Shown here piece after piece: positions 1 to 11,331 of a stretch of 64,000 nt of DNA. A program made the position numbers and the translations under genes. Source of the stretch: Ophioderma brevispina (lineage: Eukaryota; Echinodermata; Ophiuroidea; Amphilepidida; Ophiodermatidae); contig JAMKCH010084949.1 of NCBI GenBank assembly GCA_023653785.1, forward strand, positions 62,001-126,000. Reading direction: 5' to 3'. Position 1 is the first letter of the stretch. The number at the start of each line of letters is the position of its first letter. The notes beneath the pieces are model-generated. The model was given only the letters and a program-made list of their open reading frames with translations. It made no database searches and had not been told where the DNA came from.

Positions 1-1560
1 TCCAAAACTGACTGGTATTGTGCGGATTGACTCAAAAATACCCTCGGAGTACAATACACTAGCAATTGGATTATCTAATCATGAGTGAACCAAGAGACTT
101 AGGGATGTGTACTCTTCAGCTTCTACTCGAGGATTACTAACCCCTTTGATACATTATGATGACCAGCTGCAACACTAAGTACTTGCCAAAGCTAACAAGC
201 CACTGCGAGTGCGTCCGATGAATAAGCAGATATGTTACTAGCATTAATCGTGTACTACTACAGTTGCATGCCGAGGTGATGACAGGGTTACCCATAGTAG
301 CCACCAGTTTTAGAGGAGTTACACCTCGCACCAGATACTCCACGCGGAGTACTTCACAGGTACATCCCCTAGCAGCACTTTGCGACCATAGAGGGGTCCA
401 AAATTCTATTGTAGTTTATGCCACTTCTGGTCTGATTTCATTGAAGTAGTAACATCTATAGTTGAGTTGAGCATACACCAAAACCCCTATATATGACATT
501 TATGGGCTAAAAACATATAACACTATAGTGACCAAACATGTTAAAGTAATAGGAATTATAAAATTACTACAAATAATCACCCAGAGCTCAGCTCTATTTG
601 CCCCATGTGGAGGCTACCCATGCAGGCTATCCCGCATGGGGTGACTAGATGGTTAGCCGCCTACTAGATGCATGTGTAACTAGGTGGCCACAGATGTTAC
701 CCCCACTTTTGCGCCGACGCATGTGGCGTACCCATGCCAGGTGGGCGTAGAGTGGGTACTCACATGGCTACTTAAATAGCTACTTCACAAGTATTCCATG
801 AAGAGAAATTGCGTTGTGTGTAACAGAGAGCTTGAGAGGAGCACTGTATCTTCTGTAAGGTTTTTTTCCTGGTGCTTGCTAGTGGTGCAAGGAGAGTCCC
901 CCAGTTCCACTACTGGTGGGATGACTTACTACGATTATTGCGAGTCAAATGTTTAAGTATGAGTTCGAATTATTAAGGGCAGTTAGCTGTGAGTTTCTGC
1001 ATTGTAGAAAACATGTTTGTAATTGATACCCCGAACCTACGCACTTAAACCTTAACCTAAAATATAATTAATTTGCACTCAAAAACTCAACATAAAGTTT
1101 GCAACTCCTTAACACTACTCAAACTCTAAAGCAACTCAAACTCTACAATAACTCAAACTCATAGTTTTACTTGATTAATTGGGCCTGTCAACAGGAGATT
1201 GAAGATTGTTAAGATCTATAGATTAAATATAAACCAATCCATCCAAGCCTCCATCTCCCATGTTCGTTTGGCCCCCCACATAACGCCAACAGATAGTAGC
1301 CACTCGGTCTTTGGGATCTTTCGGGGAAGAAAGCCATCGGGATCCCTTATTCTCTCGCCTGAACTTTGTTTCGGCCACAGAGACTTCAGTAATCACTTTC
1401 TGTATTGTCTAGTCTGTCTGCTACGTCTGTCTGCCATGCCCTTATGTCTAGCCTCCTGTTCTGTCTGTTGTCCTTGTATGTCCGTCAATGTAAACTGCTG
1501 TGGTAGATTATCTGGAGTCCTTAAGGGCTACAGTCCAATGTAAACTTTGGTGGGAAAGAA
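1..1560. other. Non-coding stretch, no gene recognised
   Basis: No open frame shows a recognisable domain or plausible splice structure. Around 1115-1165 there is a short degenerate tandem of 'AACTCAAACTCTA' type, and 1400-1470 is rich in TCTGTC. A cluster of short, imperfect 'CCCATG/CATGGG' inverted repeats lies at 600-760. Nothing here has an assignable function. Confidence 0.5.
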
Positions 1561-1569
1561 TGCATGCGC

Positions 1570-2700
1570 AGTCGACGAGTTCTCAACCCCCTGATTAGAT
1601 TTTGGTGCAGCTTTTTAAATGTGCCTAACTTAATGATATCTAATTGCATAATTTACGAAAAATTTTCCCGTAAGGCTTGTGTGTACAAGTTTTCTGGAGT
1701 TATGTAGCTAATGGCGTATTTATGATGATTGTAATTGGACTGGATTGGAAAGGACGGGCTGGAGAGTTCTCAACTGATTAGATTTCGGGCGTATTTCGGG
1801 CCAAATTAAGTATGCCAAATGCAGGCTAATTAATATTGCAAAAAATCCAGCGTAATTGCATAATTTGAACACTGGCGTTAATCGGATAGCCAAATTCTTA
1901 CTGCATGAAAGCCTATCAGCAGTGCGCATACTTTTTTTGCAATTTGAAGATGTGTGATACGGCGAGCCGAGCGGGTATGCAATGAGCTAATTAAATATGC
2001 ATATTATGTATCCTCTGAAACCGTACATCGGGAGTATGGGGCAAAATTCTTCCGCTGCATGAAAAGAATCACTATGCCTGCCACTTTTGGGTGTGAATAA
2101 TATGGGGTCAACAGTGGCATTTTGGGCGTAAAATATGGCCTACATTATTTTAAAGTGTTCATAATTTGCTATTTAGAAAAAAAGCCTTGGTGTACAATTA
2201 TACTAGAGTTCCGTATATTAAGGCATATAATGATTATACTTAGGTGAGTAAGGAAGCATGTTGAAGAGTTCTCGACCTGAATTAGATTTTGGGTTGCATT
2301 TGGGTTAATTTAACTATGCAAATGAGCTATTAATATGCAAAAATCTGCCGTAATTGCCCTATATTTTTTAAAATTCCGTACATCGGATACACAATTCCTT
2401 CATGCATGAAAGTCTGCTATGGTGCGCATCTGGTTTTGCCATGTGAAAGTATGTGATATACGGCTTAGGTATGCAAATGAGCTAATATTAAATATGCCAT
2501 AATGGCTGTATCGCTGGAAACGGTACATTGGATAAACAAAATTCCTTTGATACATCGAAAGACTAGTCACTGCCATAATCCTTTGTTGAATCTATAGTTA
2601 GGTCAAAGTGCATGTGGGCCAAATTAAAGGGGCATATGTGATGATGCAATTGAGTACTTTTAATATGCAAAGTGCTATATCGAAACGTCGAATGCGCTAA
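1570..2700 (+). repeat. AT-rich ~500-bp module, about 2.5 tandem copies
   Basis: A recurrent module opens with 'GAGTTCTCAACCTGATTAGATTT' variants at about 1578, 1765 and 2262 (the last two about 497 bp apart). It continues with 'TATGCAAATGAGCTAATTAA', 'CCGTACATCGGATA', 'AATTCCTTCATGCATGAAAG' and 'GGTATGCAAATGAGCTAAT' phrases. The same phrases recur in reverse orientation at 35800-36150, so this is a dispersed family and not a purely local satellite. In both places the module abuts G-rich (here) or C-rich (there) minisatellite on the same side, suggesting one composite unit. No coding capacity was seen. Confidence 0.7.
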
Positions 2701-2739
2701 CATGGGATATGCCAAAATTCATAGTGTAACATGGAGCAG

Positions 2740-3125
2740 CGTGGGTCTTGCGTGGGGGTTGAAGAGGGGGGCTAGTCGCGTGTTGGGGGCGGAAGGAGAG
2801 GAGGATCGTGTGGGACTCGAAGGGATGGGAAGGGGGGTGCACTGTGTGTTTGTTAGCAGGGGTTGGCTGAGGCAAGGGGGCTGACGAGGGTTTTGCTCAG
2901 GGTTTGTTGCGCCGGTGGCTGTCATTGTTGGGCGGAGGGGTGTCTGTGTCTGTGAGGGGTGGGCGAGTGTTTAGGTGAACTTCGTGGCGGGGGTGGCGGT
3001 GTGGATATAGTTGCGGGGTTTGGAGGCAGGGTGTTGCGCAGGGTGTTGGGGAGGGTTTTAAGCGGGGGGCCGTTTAGCGGATGAGAGGGTGAGTGTTGCC
3101 GAGGGTGGGCGTATTGTGTACCCGG
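2740..3125 (+). repeat. G-rich imperfect minisatellite, block 1
   Basis: Strongly G-biased + strand made of variants of 'GGGTGTTG', 'GGGGAGGGTG' and 'GTGTTGCGCAGG'. There are many runs of three or more G, so G-quadruplex potential on the + strand is high. The long overlapping open frames on both strands are composition artefacts (poly-Pro/Ser/Thr or poly-Gly). Confidence 0.75.
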
Positions 3126-3440
3126 TTGGGACCCTCACCACACCGGCCACCAACTACCCATGATACGTACCAAGCTTAAGCCTACCCCAAAAACGCGAAC
3201 AAATATGGCACGCCATGGCGGAGTTGGCTTAATGACCAAATGGTCCCCATCGATATGGCTGGTGTTTCTATCCCATTGGATATGGTGACGGACGTCTCCT
3301 CACGCCTGATACATGATTTAAGACGGACAAAAACTGCTTATTACACACAGGGTTCCAAACAATTCTATGTTCGACCTCTCGCGTAGCCACATATGTTGTA
3401 CGGATTTTGGTAACGATCATTACGGTCGGTATCACAGATT
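3126..3440. other. Ordinary-composition spacer between G-rich blocks
   Basis: Balanced composition with no repeat or gene recognised. Its sharp boundaries with the flanking G-rich blocks suggest an insertion or a different repeat unit. Confidence 0.4.
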
Positions 3441-4510
3441 GAGGAGCCCACCGGGGGTATTGCTGCGGGGGTTTGCGGAGGGGCGTGGGGTTTGTTTGAA
3501 GGGCGGTTCGAGGGCAGGGGGGGTGGGGTGGCGCGTGGGGATGGGTGAGGTGAGTTAGTTAGAAGAGATGTCGCAGTTGGATAATGTGGTGAGGGGGAAA
3601 AGAGTGGTGGTGTCAGGGGAGTGAGTGTGGGGTTGTCGGGAAGTGGGAGGTGGGCGCAGTGGGGCAAGGTGGGGCTGATCCGAGTGGGAGAATGCAGGTT
3701 AGGGAGGGGGGCGGTTTGTTGAAGAGGTGAATGGGGGAGGGGGTGCGGTTGTTGAAAAGGTGATTGGGGGAGGGAGGGGCGGGTGGGTGGGGTTGGTTGG
3801 GGAGGAGTCTAGGTGGGTAGTGGGTGTTGGGAAGAGGGTGGATGTTGGTGAGGGGTGTTGGGAGGAGGGTGAGAGTGGAGGTGTATTGAGGGGTGTTAGG
3901 GGAAGCAGGGGTGTTGCGGGGTGGTTCAAATAAAGGGTGTTAGGCGGGGGGGTGGGTGTTAGCGGCGAAGGGCGGTTGAGGTAGAATTTGGGGAAGGAGA
4001 ACGGGTGGGGTGTTGCAGGAGGCGGATTTTGAAAGGGGATGATTAGGGAGGTGGGCTGGAGTTCTGGAGTGTTTGAAGAGATGTGTAGGTATTGTGGGAG
4101 GAGTGGTGGGAGGATGGAGGAGGTTGCTGTTGATTAGTGGGTATAGGGAGGGGTAGGGGTGTTGTGAAAAGGGTGGGAGTGTTGTAGGTTGTTCATATTA
4201 GATTCATCCCCCGTTTAGTTCGCCTAAGTTTGGCGTTATGGATAACTTGGTGGGGAGGCGCGAGGGAGTGGGGTGTTAGGAGGGTGTGCGGGTGTTTGCG
4301 GGGTATAGTGTGCTTCTGGGAGGGGTGTGTTGGGCAGGGAGTGGGGTGCGCGAGGGGTGTGTGGGGAGGGGGATGGGGTGTAAGAAGGGTGGTGGGAGGG
4401 GGCGGTAGGGTGGTGGAGAGGGGTGGGTGCGCGTGTTTGCAGGGTCTTGGGAGAGGTGGCGGGAGGTGTGTGGGGAGGGAGGAGATAGGTCGTTGCGAAA
4501 GGTGTTTAAC
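3440..4510 (+). repeat. G-rich imperfect minisatellite, block 2
   Basis: Continues the same G-rich pattern, with phrases such as 'GGGTGTTAGG', 'GTTGGGGAGG' and 'GGTGGGTGTTAGCGG'. C is nearly absent from the + strand over about 1 kb. Open frames here are low-complexity shadows. Confidence 0.75.
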
Positions 4511-4842
4511 CTCAGGTGTTCTCAGGAGAGCTCTGTCTTGCGTCCTTTTTCTTCTTTTTTGTCAATGATTTAACTGTGGTGAATTTCTTTCTCCATCTCT
4601 TTCAGTTGGACAGATGCATAAACAATACTTCCGATCCTATTTTAGTGAAAGTGATCATGCATGTTCTTAGAATGTTTTTTATATTAACACATTTTTAAAG
4701 GACATTACTTAAAATAAGTTGCTATCAATTTTATAAGTGCTCGCGTTTATGAAAAAACATGAATAGATATAAGTCTAATGATTATTGTGTGATCTTTAAA
4801 TGATGGCAAGAGGGCACGAGTAACAGGCGGAGCAAGGTTAGG

Positions 4843-5075
4843 GGTGGGGGGGGGGGGGGGCGGCGGGGGGGGGGCGGGTGGGGGGTGGGGGGGCGCGGGT
4901 GGGGGGGGGGGGGGGGGCGGGGGGGGCGGTATCATTAAAAAAAAAAAAACCAATTTTACTTTTTTTAAAAAAAAAACCCAAAACACCGGGCGGGGGGGGG
5001 GGGGGGCGGGGGGGCGGGGGGAGGGGGCGGGGGGGGCAGGGGCGGGGGGGGGCACAAAAAATAAAAAAAAAACAA
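4843..5075 (+). repeat. Near-homopolymer G tracts alternating with A/T tracts
   Basis: Runs of up to about 18 G, broken by single C, A or T, alternate with A12-type and T7-type runs near 4937-4976 and 5057-5072. This extreme simplicity is a known weak point of sequencing and assembly, so the exact bases are doubtful. Confidence 0.7.
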
Positions 5076-5079
5076 GTAT

Positions 5080-6125
5080 AATTGTGAAGTTAACAATTTT
5101 CAACTTATCTTGCGATGATCTTCATCTTTCAGTAGGGATCTTTCCTTAGACTCTCATATATAGATGCAATTTCAGCTAGGCTTTCAAAACTGGATGGGCT
5201 AAAAGCTTGCCCCCTCTTTCGCCCATGATCGTCCCCCAGCAATCATTGCACAAGAAATATGTCTTCGAATGCACTGATGTGAACCTTTACAAGATAATCA
5301 TTCTTGCCCCCATCACCTTATTTTACTGACTGCATGTGTTTAGGGCACCCAGTCTAAAGGATCATTTGGATAATTAGGACACTTAGAGAAAGTATGCAAC
5401 AGAAAATTACAAGCGACTTTGAATTCGTATAAGCAAATCAGCAAACAGGCGGATGACCTCGTACCACCTTACTGGCATGCACTTCTTGCATTTGAATCTA
5501 GTCAGGCCCGAAGATGCTTTCAAAACTCCAAAGCTTGTTTCGGGTTTTTTTAAGATCTACATGTGAATCTTGACCCCTACTCTTTTAATTCTTGAATAAA
5601 ATAGCATAGTGCAGGAAGCTACTAGGCTTTATGCACCAAATAGCAAAGAGACTTCTCTTTCTTCAATTCTTGTTTACTTCACCTGTCCACGTCTTTGAAT
5701 GAAATACATCATTTGCGTACTGTCAATAATCTTTATAGCTTTAAAGCCAGGCTGTAAATCACACTTTTTAAGTTATAATAAATATTGTAAAAATATGTAG
5801 TGATTTGGTAAATTTTTATGTCATATTGAAACCATTTTGATATAGACAGGGTAAATATTGTTGTGCGTTTACCAATCAGTTAACATTGACTGATTTTTGT
5901 TTTTCATGGTGCATACATTTCGTTTGGTTTCTATTAATCAATCTTGCTTGGTGTGGCCATGTAGCTTTGTTTTCTTGAGATATGAAGAGCACCTTTGTGA
6001 TCGGGTTTGCCCAGAATGACGTGCCTTTGCTTTGTCATTTTTGTATGTAGATATTATATTGATCATATTTCTGTTTCTGTGTTTGACAAAGTAATTCAAA
6101 TAAATATATTATTATTATTTTTATA
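5080..6125. other. Ordinary ~1 kb island inside the G-rich array
   Basis: AT-rich sequence with normal strand balance, bounded on both sides by G-rich repeat. It ends in 'CAAATAAATATATTATTATTATTTTT' type sequence, resembling a retroposon 3' tail with a short ATT microsatellite. No open frame with recognisable protein was found. An old insertion into the array is possible. Confidence 0.4.
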
Positions 6126-6127
6126 AG

Positions 6128-8700
6128 GTGTTGGGGAGGGGGGGCCTGGGGTCTGGTGCGGGTAGAAGGTGTTGTTAGGGTGTAAATGGGGATCGGGGTG
6201 TATGTGGGTTTTATTGTAGGGCGTTGTAGGAAGAGAGGTTTGTTGGAGGAGGGGTGAGGCGTTGTTCAGGGAAGTGTTGTGCGAGGGCGGCGATTTGTTG
6301 CAGCGGGTGTTGAAAGGGAATTTGTGACGAGGGGGTAACGGGCAGGGTATGTTTGGACGGGGTGGCTGGCGGCGATGGGGTGAAGGGGTGTTTACAAGGG
6401 AGGGGCTGGAGAAAGGGGGGGTGTTGAAGCCGGGGTGAGTTTAAGGTTGGTTTTTTTTTTGGATATTGATGTGGACGTAGTTGCAGGCGGTGTTGGGGAC
6501 GGGGGTGGGGTGTTAGTCGGTCCGAGTGGGGTGTGGATGGTCGTGGGGATGGGTGGCTGGTGGAGGTTGGTGAGGTGTTGGGAGAGGGTGTTGTGGGTGA
6601 CGGGTGATTGAGGATGTCGGAAGGTGTTGGAGGAGAGCCAAGGTGGGCATGCGACGGAGCACGTGGTCTGAGGCGAGAAGGGAGGGGCCTAGGGGAGAAT
6701 GTTGCACGGTGTGGTTTGCAGAGAGAGGGGTTGTGTTGGGGAGCGGGTGTGTGAGGGATGGGGTTTGTTGACCTGTTGTGAGGATTGTTGGGAGGGGTGT
6801 GGGGTGTTAGCGGGGTGTTGGGGATGGGGGTGAGGTGTATGACAATGTTGGGAAGGGTTGTTGGGGCAGGGGTGTGGCGGGGTTGTTGGGCGACTATCTG
6901 GATCCACGGAGGGCTGAAGTCTGTATGTGAGCGAGGCCGCTTGGTGAGGGGGTGAGGCCCTGTTGCAATGGCGCCGGGCGAGCGGTTTGGTTGGGCGGCT
7001 TGTTGGGGAGGAGAGGGGGATGTTGAGGGGTTTAGAGGGAGGGGGTATGGGGCGATTTGAGCATATGGCTGAGTGGTGCGACCGGTGTTGTGACGGCGAG
7101 GGGGGTGGGGTGTGCAGGGATGAGTGGTGAGGGCGACGAAAGATGGGGAGGTCGTGGCCTGAGGGTGTGAGTTGACAAGGTGTGGGGCGGGAGCGTGGGG
7201 GTTGCAGTTAGGGGGTGGGTGTGGGGAGCGGGTGTGTTGCGGGAGGTGTGTTAGCGGGAGGAGGGGGTTAGTGGTTTGGATGAGAGATGCGAGATGGGGA
7301 GTTGTTTCAGTTTGTTCAGAGGCGTGCTGGGGAAAAGGAGCTGTGTCAGGAGTGGTGTTTGCGGCCGGGGAATGTGTTGGGAAGGGGTGGGGTTGTTGTG
7401 TGTTGAGCGGAGTGAGGGTGTTGAGGCGGAGGAGGGTGTCCTGTGCTATCTTAGTCAGTTTGTAGGAGAAGGAGGTATAGTTGAGGGAGAGGGTGTAGGG
7501 GGGTGTTAGAGGGGGCGTTGAGGGATGGGGTGGAGGGGAGTTCTGTTGGGGAGGGGTTTGAGTTGGAGGGTGTTAGGGAGCGGGAGGTGAGAGGTTGTTT
7601 GAAGGAAAGGGGGGTTATTGTGGGAGATTGAAAGGAGTGTTGGGGAGGCGGAGTGGGGTGTGCTATGTGGGGATGGGGTGTGTTAGCGGAGTAGAACGTT
7701 GTGGAGGAGGGGGGTGAGGAGGGTGAGTGGGTGGTTGGGAAAGAAGGGGAGGGCTTGTGAAGGAGTGTTACGGCGGTGTTGGGAGCGGTGAGGATGATGC
7801 TAAGGGCTCGTCGTTGCGGAGGGGGATGGTGTATTGTTGTGGGAATGCCCGGGGTGGAAGGTTGAAGGGTGTGTTGGGCAGGGGCCTTGTTGGGGAGCGG
7901 GTGGGTGTTTTGTGCGAGGTGTGGGGAGGGGGCGGTGGGTGTGCAGGGTTGTTGGGGAGGGGTGGGAGGGTGTTGCAACATTGTTTGCGGGAGGGAGTGT
8001 GGGGGAGGAGGTTGTTGCGGCTGGTGTATCGCAAGGGATAGGGGGGCGGTGCGGTTGGGTGAAGAGAAGTGGTTGTGGAGGAGGAGGTGTTGAGGGGGGT
8101 TGAGCTGAGAGGGGGATTGGGCATGTTTGAGGGGGTGTCTGAGGGAAGCCCGGGGTTGGAGCAGTGAGTTTAGACGATGGTGGTTGAGGAGGAGCGAGGG
8201 GGTGTGGGTGGTAGGTGGAGAGTGTTGCCGCAGGAGGCTGATTAGGGGATAGAAGCAAAAAGTGGGGTGGGGTTATTATGTTGAAAAGGTGTTGGGAGGA
8301 GTGGGGGGAAGTGGAGTGAGGGTGATTGGGGATGGGGTTGGGAGGTGTTGCGGGGATGTTTGGCGAGAGGGGGTGGTGGTGCCGGGGGTGTTGCTGAGGT
8401 GTGGTGGGGAGGGCGGATGGGGGTGTGCCGGGGCTGTTGGGGAGCGGGTTGTGCGAGGGTGATTGGGGAGGGGTGGGGTGGGGGGTATGCGGGATGTATG
8501 CGTATAGGGGTGGGTAGGGGCGGCTTTTGTTCTGGACGGGTTGTTGTGGGGATGTTGGGGTAGAGGAAGGTAGGGGTGGGCGTGTTGCGTGTTGCTAGGG
8601 TGTACGGGTAGAGCGGATGTTGGGGAGGGGTGTTGGAGGGAATGCTCTGACGTAGGGAAGGGGACGGTGGCGGTGTTGCGGAGCCGGAGCGATAGGGGTG
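6128..8700 (+). repeat. G-rich imperfect minisatellite, block 3 (largest)
   Basis: About 2.6 kb of variants of 'GTTGGGGAGGGGTG', 'GTGTTAGCGGG' and 'GGGGTGTGCAGGG', with G greatly exceeding C throughout. The unit is fuzzy, roughly 25-35 bp. Long open frames on both strands (for example the Pro/Ser/Thr-rich minus frames around 7450-8780) follow from composition and are not genes. The array ends abruptly near 8700, where normal AT-rich sequence resumes. Confidence 0.8.
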
Positions 8701-8719
8701 CTTTGAGCGGAAATATCTA

Positions 8720-10440
8720 CATCCTCCATGTATTGCTGCCCACGCAACTTTTTTTGGGAATAAACTGTGTTTTTCATACATGCAATCTGGTATGCTGCCA
8801 TCTTTGTGTTACATAAGCGCGAAGAGAGCGCAGGACCTCGTGGTTCGAGAACCGCTTTAGTAAATACTTGCTACATGTAAATTACAGTTTCATGAATAGA
8901 GCGCGTGTGTAGCAGATAGCGTCCCAATTCTCCAGCCGGGTGGAGAGGATCTATTGATGTAGGAGCAGCCCACCAGATGTACGCATTCCTACATGTAGTT
9001 TATTCCTATGTTCTGCCCGGCAAGTTATGACACTTTAAATATGGAGGACTTCCAGTTCTCAGAAAAGGCCCATTCCATATGATTCCCCTTAAAATTCTAC
9101 AGGAAGCAAAATATTTTTATTAGGCTACACTAACACAAACCCCTAAAGCCGCCCAAAAATGAAAAAGAATTGGTTACCTGTACGCAAATTCAAAGGCAGG
9201 GCCCTGCCACGTGCATTTTGATGAACTCTTGCCCAGTTCTTCTACACAGGACTCTCTCTTACTCCCCTCCCCTATCGGTATGGCACTACACCATTTGGGA
9301 TATTGAAAACAACCTTAAGCAGAGATTATTGGAAAAGATAATGAAAATGTTTTTTAAACTACTCGGGGAAAACATATAAACTATCTCCTTATTCTCTCTA
9401 TATCTCTGTTACAGCTGCAGATACTGGTTCAAAATCACATCCAGAAATTGTAGTTAAACACATCATGGCTTTAATTATTACCCGTTATTCTCTCAAGAAA
9501 TGACATATTGATCCAATTAATAAATATACATATTGAAGGCAAGAAGAAAGGGTAAAACAAAACCTAATTAGCAAGTCACAAGGCCGAGTCATTTGTCACG
9601 AACACAGCAGAGGGCCATCGTTTATAGAAAAACCACTTTCTGTCGTTGACACCAACGTGATCAAACATGTGACGCTAGCTACAGCTATAAAGAAAGAGTT
9701 GTTCATGATCGGAACATAGATCAAACACGCTCAGTAGACTTTGTTATTCCTAAGCTTCCTTTATTTCTTATGTACATGAAACTTTTGGCTAAGATTGTAG
9801 TTTCAAAAGAATGCCATTGATATGGTGTTCGTGAGTTTGAAAGGTCCTTTGCCTCCTCTATGCGGCTTTGCTATAATTCGGGGTCCACTTGGAACCCCCC
9901 CCCCCCCCCCCCGAAAAAACTTCCCAAAAGAACTGTCTATTGCATGAGAACTAGGTCACGACAAAATAAATGACTAACCCAACGCACTCTATAACTTTAC
10001 CTTCTTGTGAAATAACCAAATTGGCGTAAAAATATTAATCGGTCGGAACTAAGGGCGAAACACTAAATTGATATTAGCCCCTAATTCGGAACCGATCAAA
10101 TTTTACCTTATTTCTTACACGCACCATTATGCATGTGCCACATAGGCAGCTTTAAAAGTGCCAGCAAATTTACAAAAGCTGCGTGAGAAAAAATCTACTT
10201 TTTATTTTACCAGGGTTGGACGCGCGCGTGGCTAAGATCGCGGGGCCGGATATCTTCAATTTTAATGATAAAAATCGGTATTTAGTTTCACGAAAGGTGC
10301 GATTTGTATATTTTGGTATTGCCTGACAACGAGAGATTCAAGATATTCCATATTAGTGTGTGACGGCCTATTAGTGATTCATATAGATTAGGACGCCTCA
10401 ATAGATTCCCTACCTTTATTTGCGTTTCAGCAAATAACTT
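8720..10440. other. Non-coding stretch with an 18-base C run
   Basis: No gene recognised. A homopolymer of 18 C lies at 9895-9912. The remainder is unremarkable AT-rich sequence. Confidence 0.5.
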
Positions 10441-10444
10441 AAAA

Positions 10445-10680
10445 TGAAAACAAAAGGTGATTTGGCTAGCTTAGTTTCAAAGCGTCAGGCCGAATTTGTA
10501 TTTGCTCCTATACGAAATCTAGAAATTTCACAATTTTTGCTACAAAGAAAAGAGTTCCAGCTTAAAGCTGAGGATATTTTTGATTAGATAGTTACCACCA
10601 GCGCCAAATCAGATTTTCAAATTTTTCGCGCGGACACCGTATATTTGAAATCTCTCGTTGCACCTTTAACCAACGATGGT
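10445..10680 (+). repeat. Dispersed repeat family H, copy 1
   Basis: Shares ordered phrases with 57625-57870: 'AAAGGTGATTTG', 'CTCCTATACGAAAT', 'AGAAATTT-CACAATTTTTG', then an AAATCAG/AATTTTT region and 'GAAA(T)CTCTCGTT' followed by 'CACTTTAACC'. Both copies have the same orientation. No coding potential was seen, and the termini are not resolved. Confidence 0.6.
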
Positions 10681-11039
10681 TAAAATTTGTTGGATTTTCA
10701 AATTTTAACCAACTAGTAATAGTTGGTTAACCCTCATCTTACCGAGTAAACCCGAGTAAACTTTCCTCCGGCGCACTAAAATGCCAAAAGCTTTCGTAAA
10801 AAGCTCCCAGCTAATCTTTTTTTTCTCATCTTTTCCGGTCATTTTAGCGAGAAAAAAAATGTGAAGGTAGCACCTTTACCGGGTTAGGGTATATCGTCAA
10901 AGTTGAAAATGTCGAAGGGTTGGAGAGAGGGTGGTTGCCACCCAAGGATATTTTATGGTACGTTTTTGAAAATATTCTGCACAGTATGGCGCTGAACCTC
11001 TATGTTTATGTAGATGTAGAACTAGTCACTTGCCATCAT

Positions 11040-11300
11040 TTAGAGCTGAAAACTCATGAAAATGAGATGTCCTACTTTTTTAGCGCATTTTTTTTTTGCC
11101 TTTTTTGTGGAAAATGCCAATTTTGCTGATTTGTGGACTTTATGACGTCTTTGTGACGTCATACTAGGTATATTGGAACTTATTTTGATATCAAAGGAAA
11201 GAGGAGGATCATATAGCTATCCACCGGTATCAAAATCATAAGCATCGGGTGCTTTATAACGAATTCCCGAGGGGGTGGCAACTACCACCTTGGTAAACTA
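11040..11300 (-). repeat. Dispersed repeat family M, minus copy
   Basis: Read on the minus strand it gives 'AATTCGTTATAAAGCACCC', 'CTCTTTCCTTTGATATCAAAAT', 'CCTAGTATGACGTCA' and 'TCCACAAATCAG', matching copies at 12570-13130 and 21960-22095. It lies in inverted orientation to the 12.57 kb copy, with element A between them, so family M may itself be a foldback element that was later invaded. Confidence 0.6.
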
Positions 11301-11331
11301 CCTTTGGTAAAATTGGTAAGCTAGACGAGGT

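Noticed and set aside
2672..8816. Many overlapping open frames (60-180 aa) on both strands in the G-rich arrays
   Set aside because: They are Pro/Ser/Thr- or Gly/Val/Trp-rich products of a low-complexity G-rich repeat, with no domain and overlapping in several frames.
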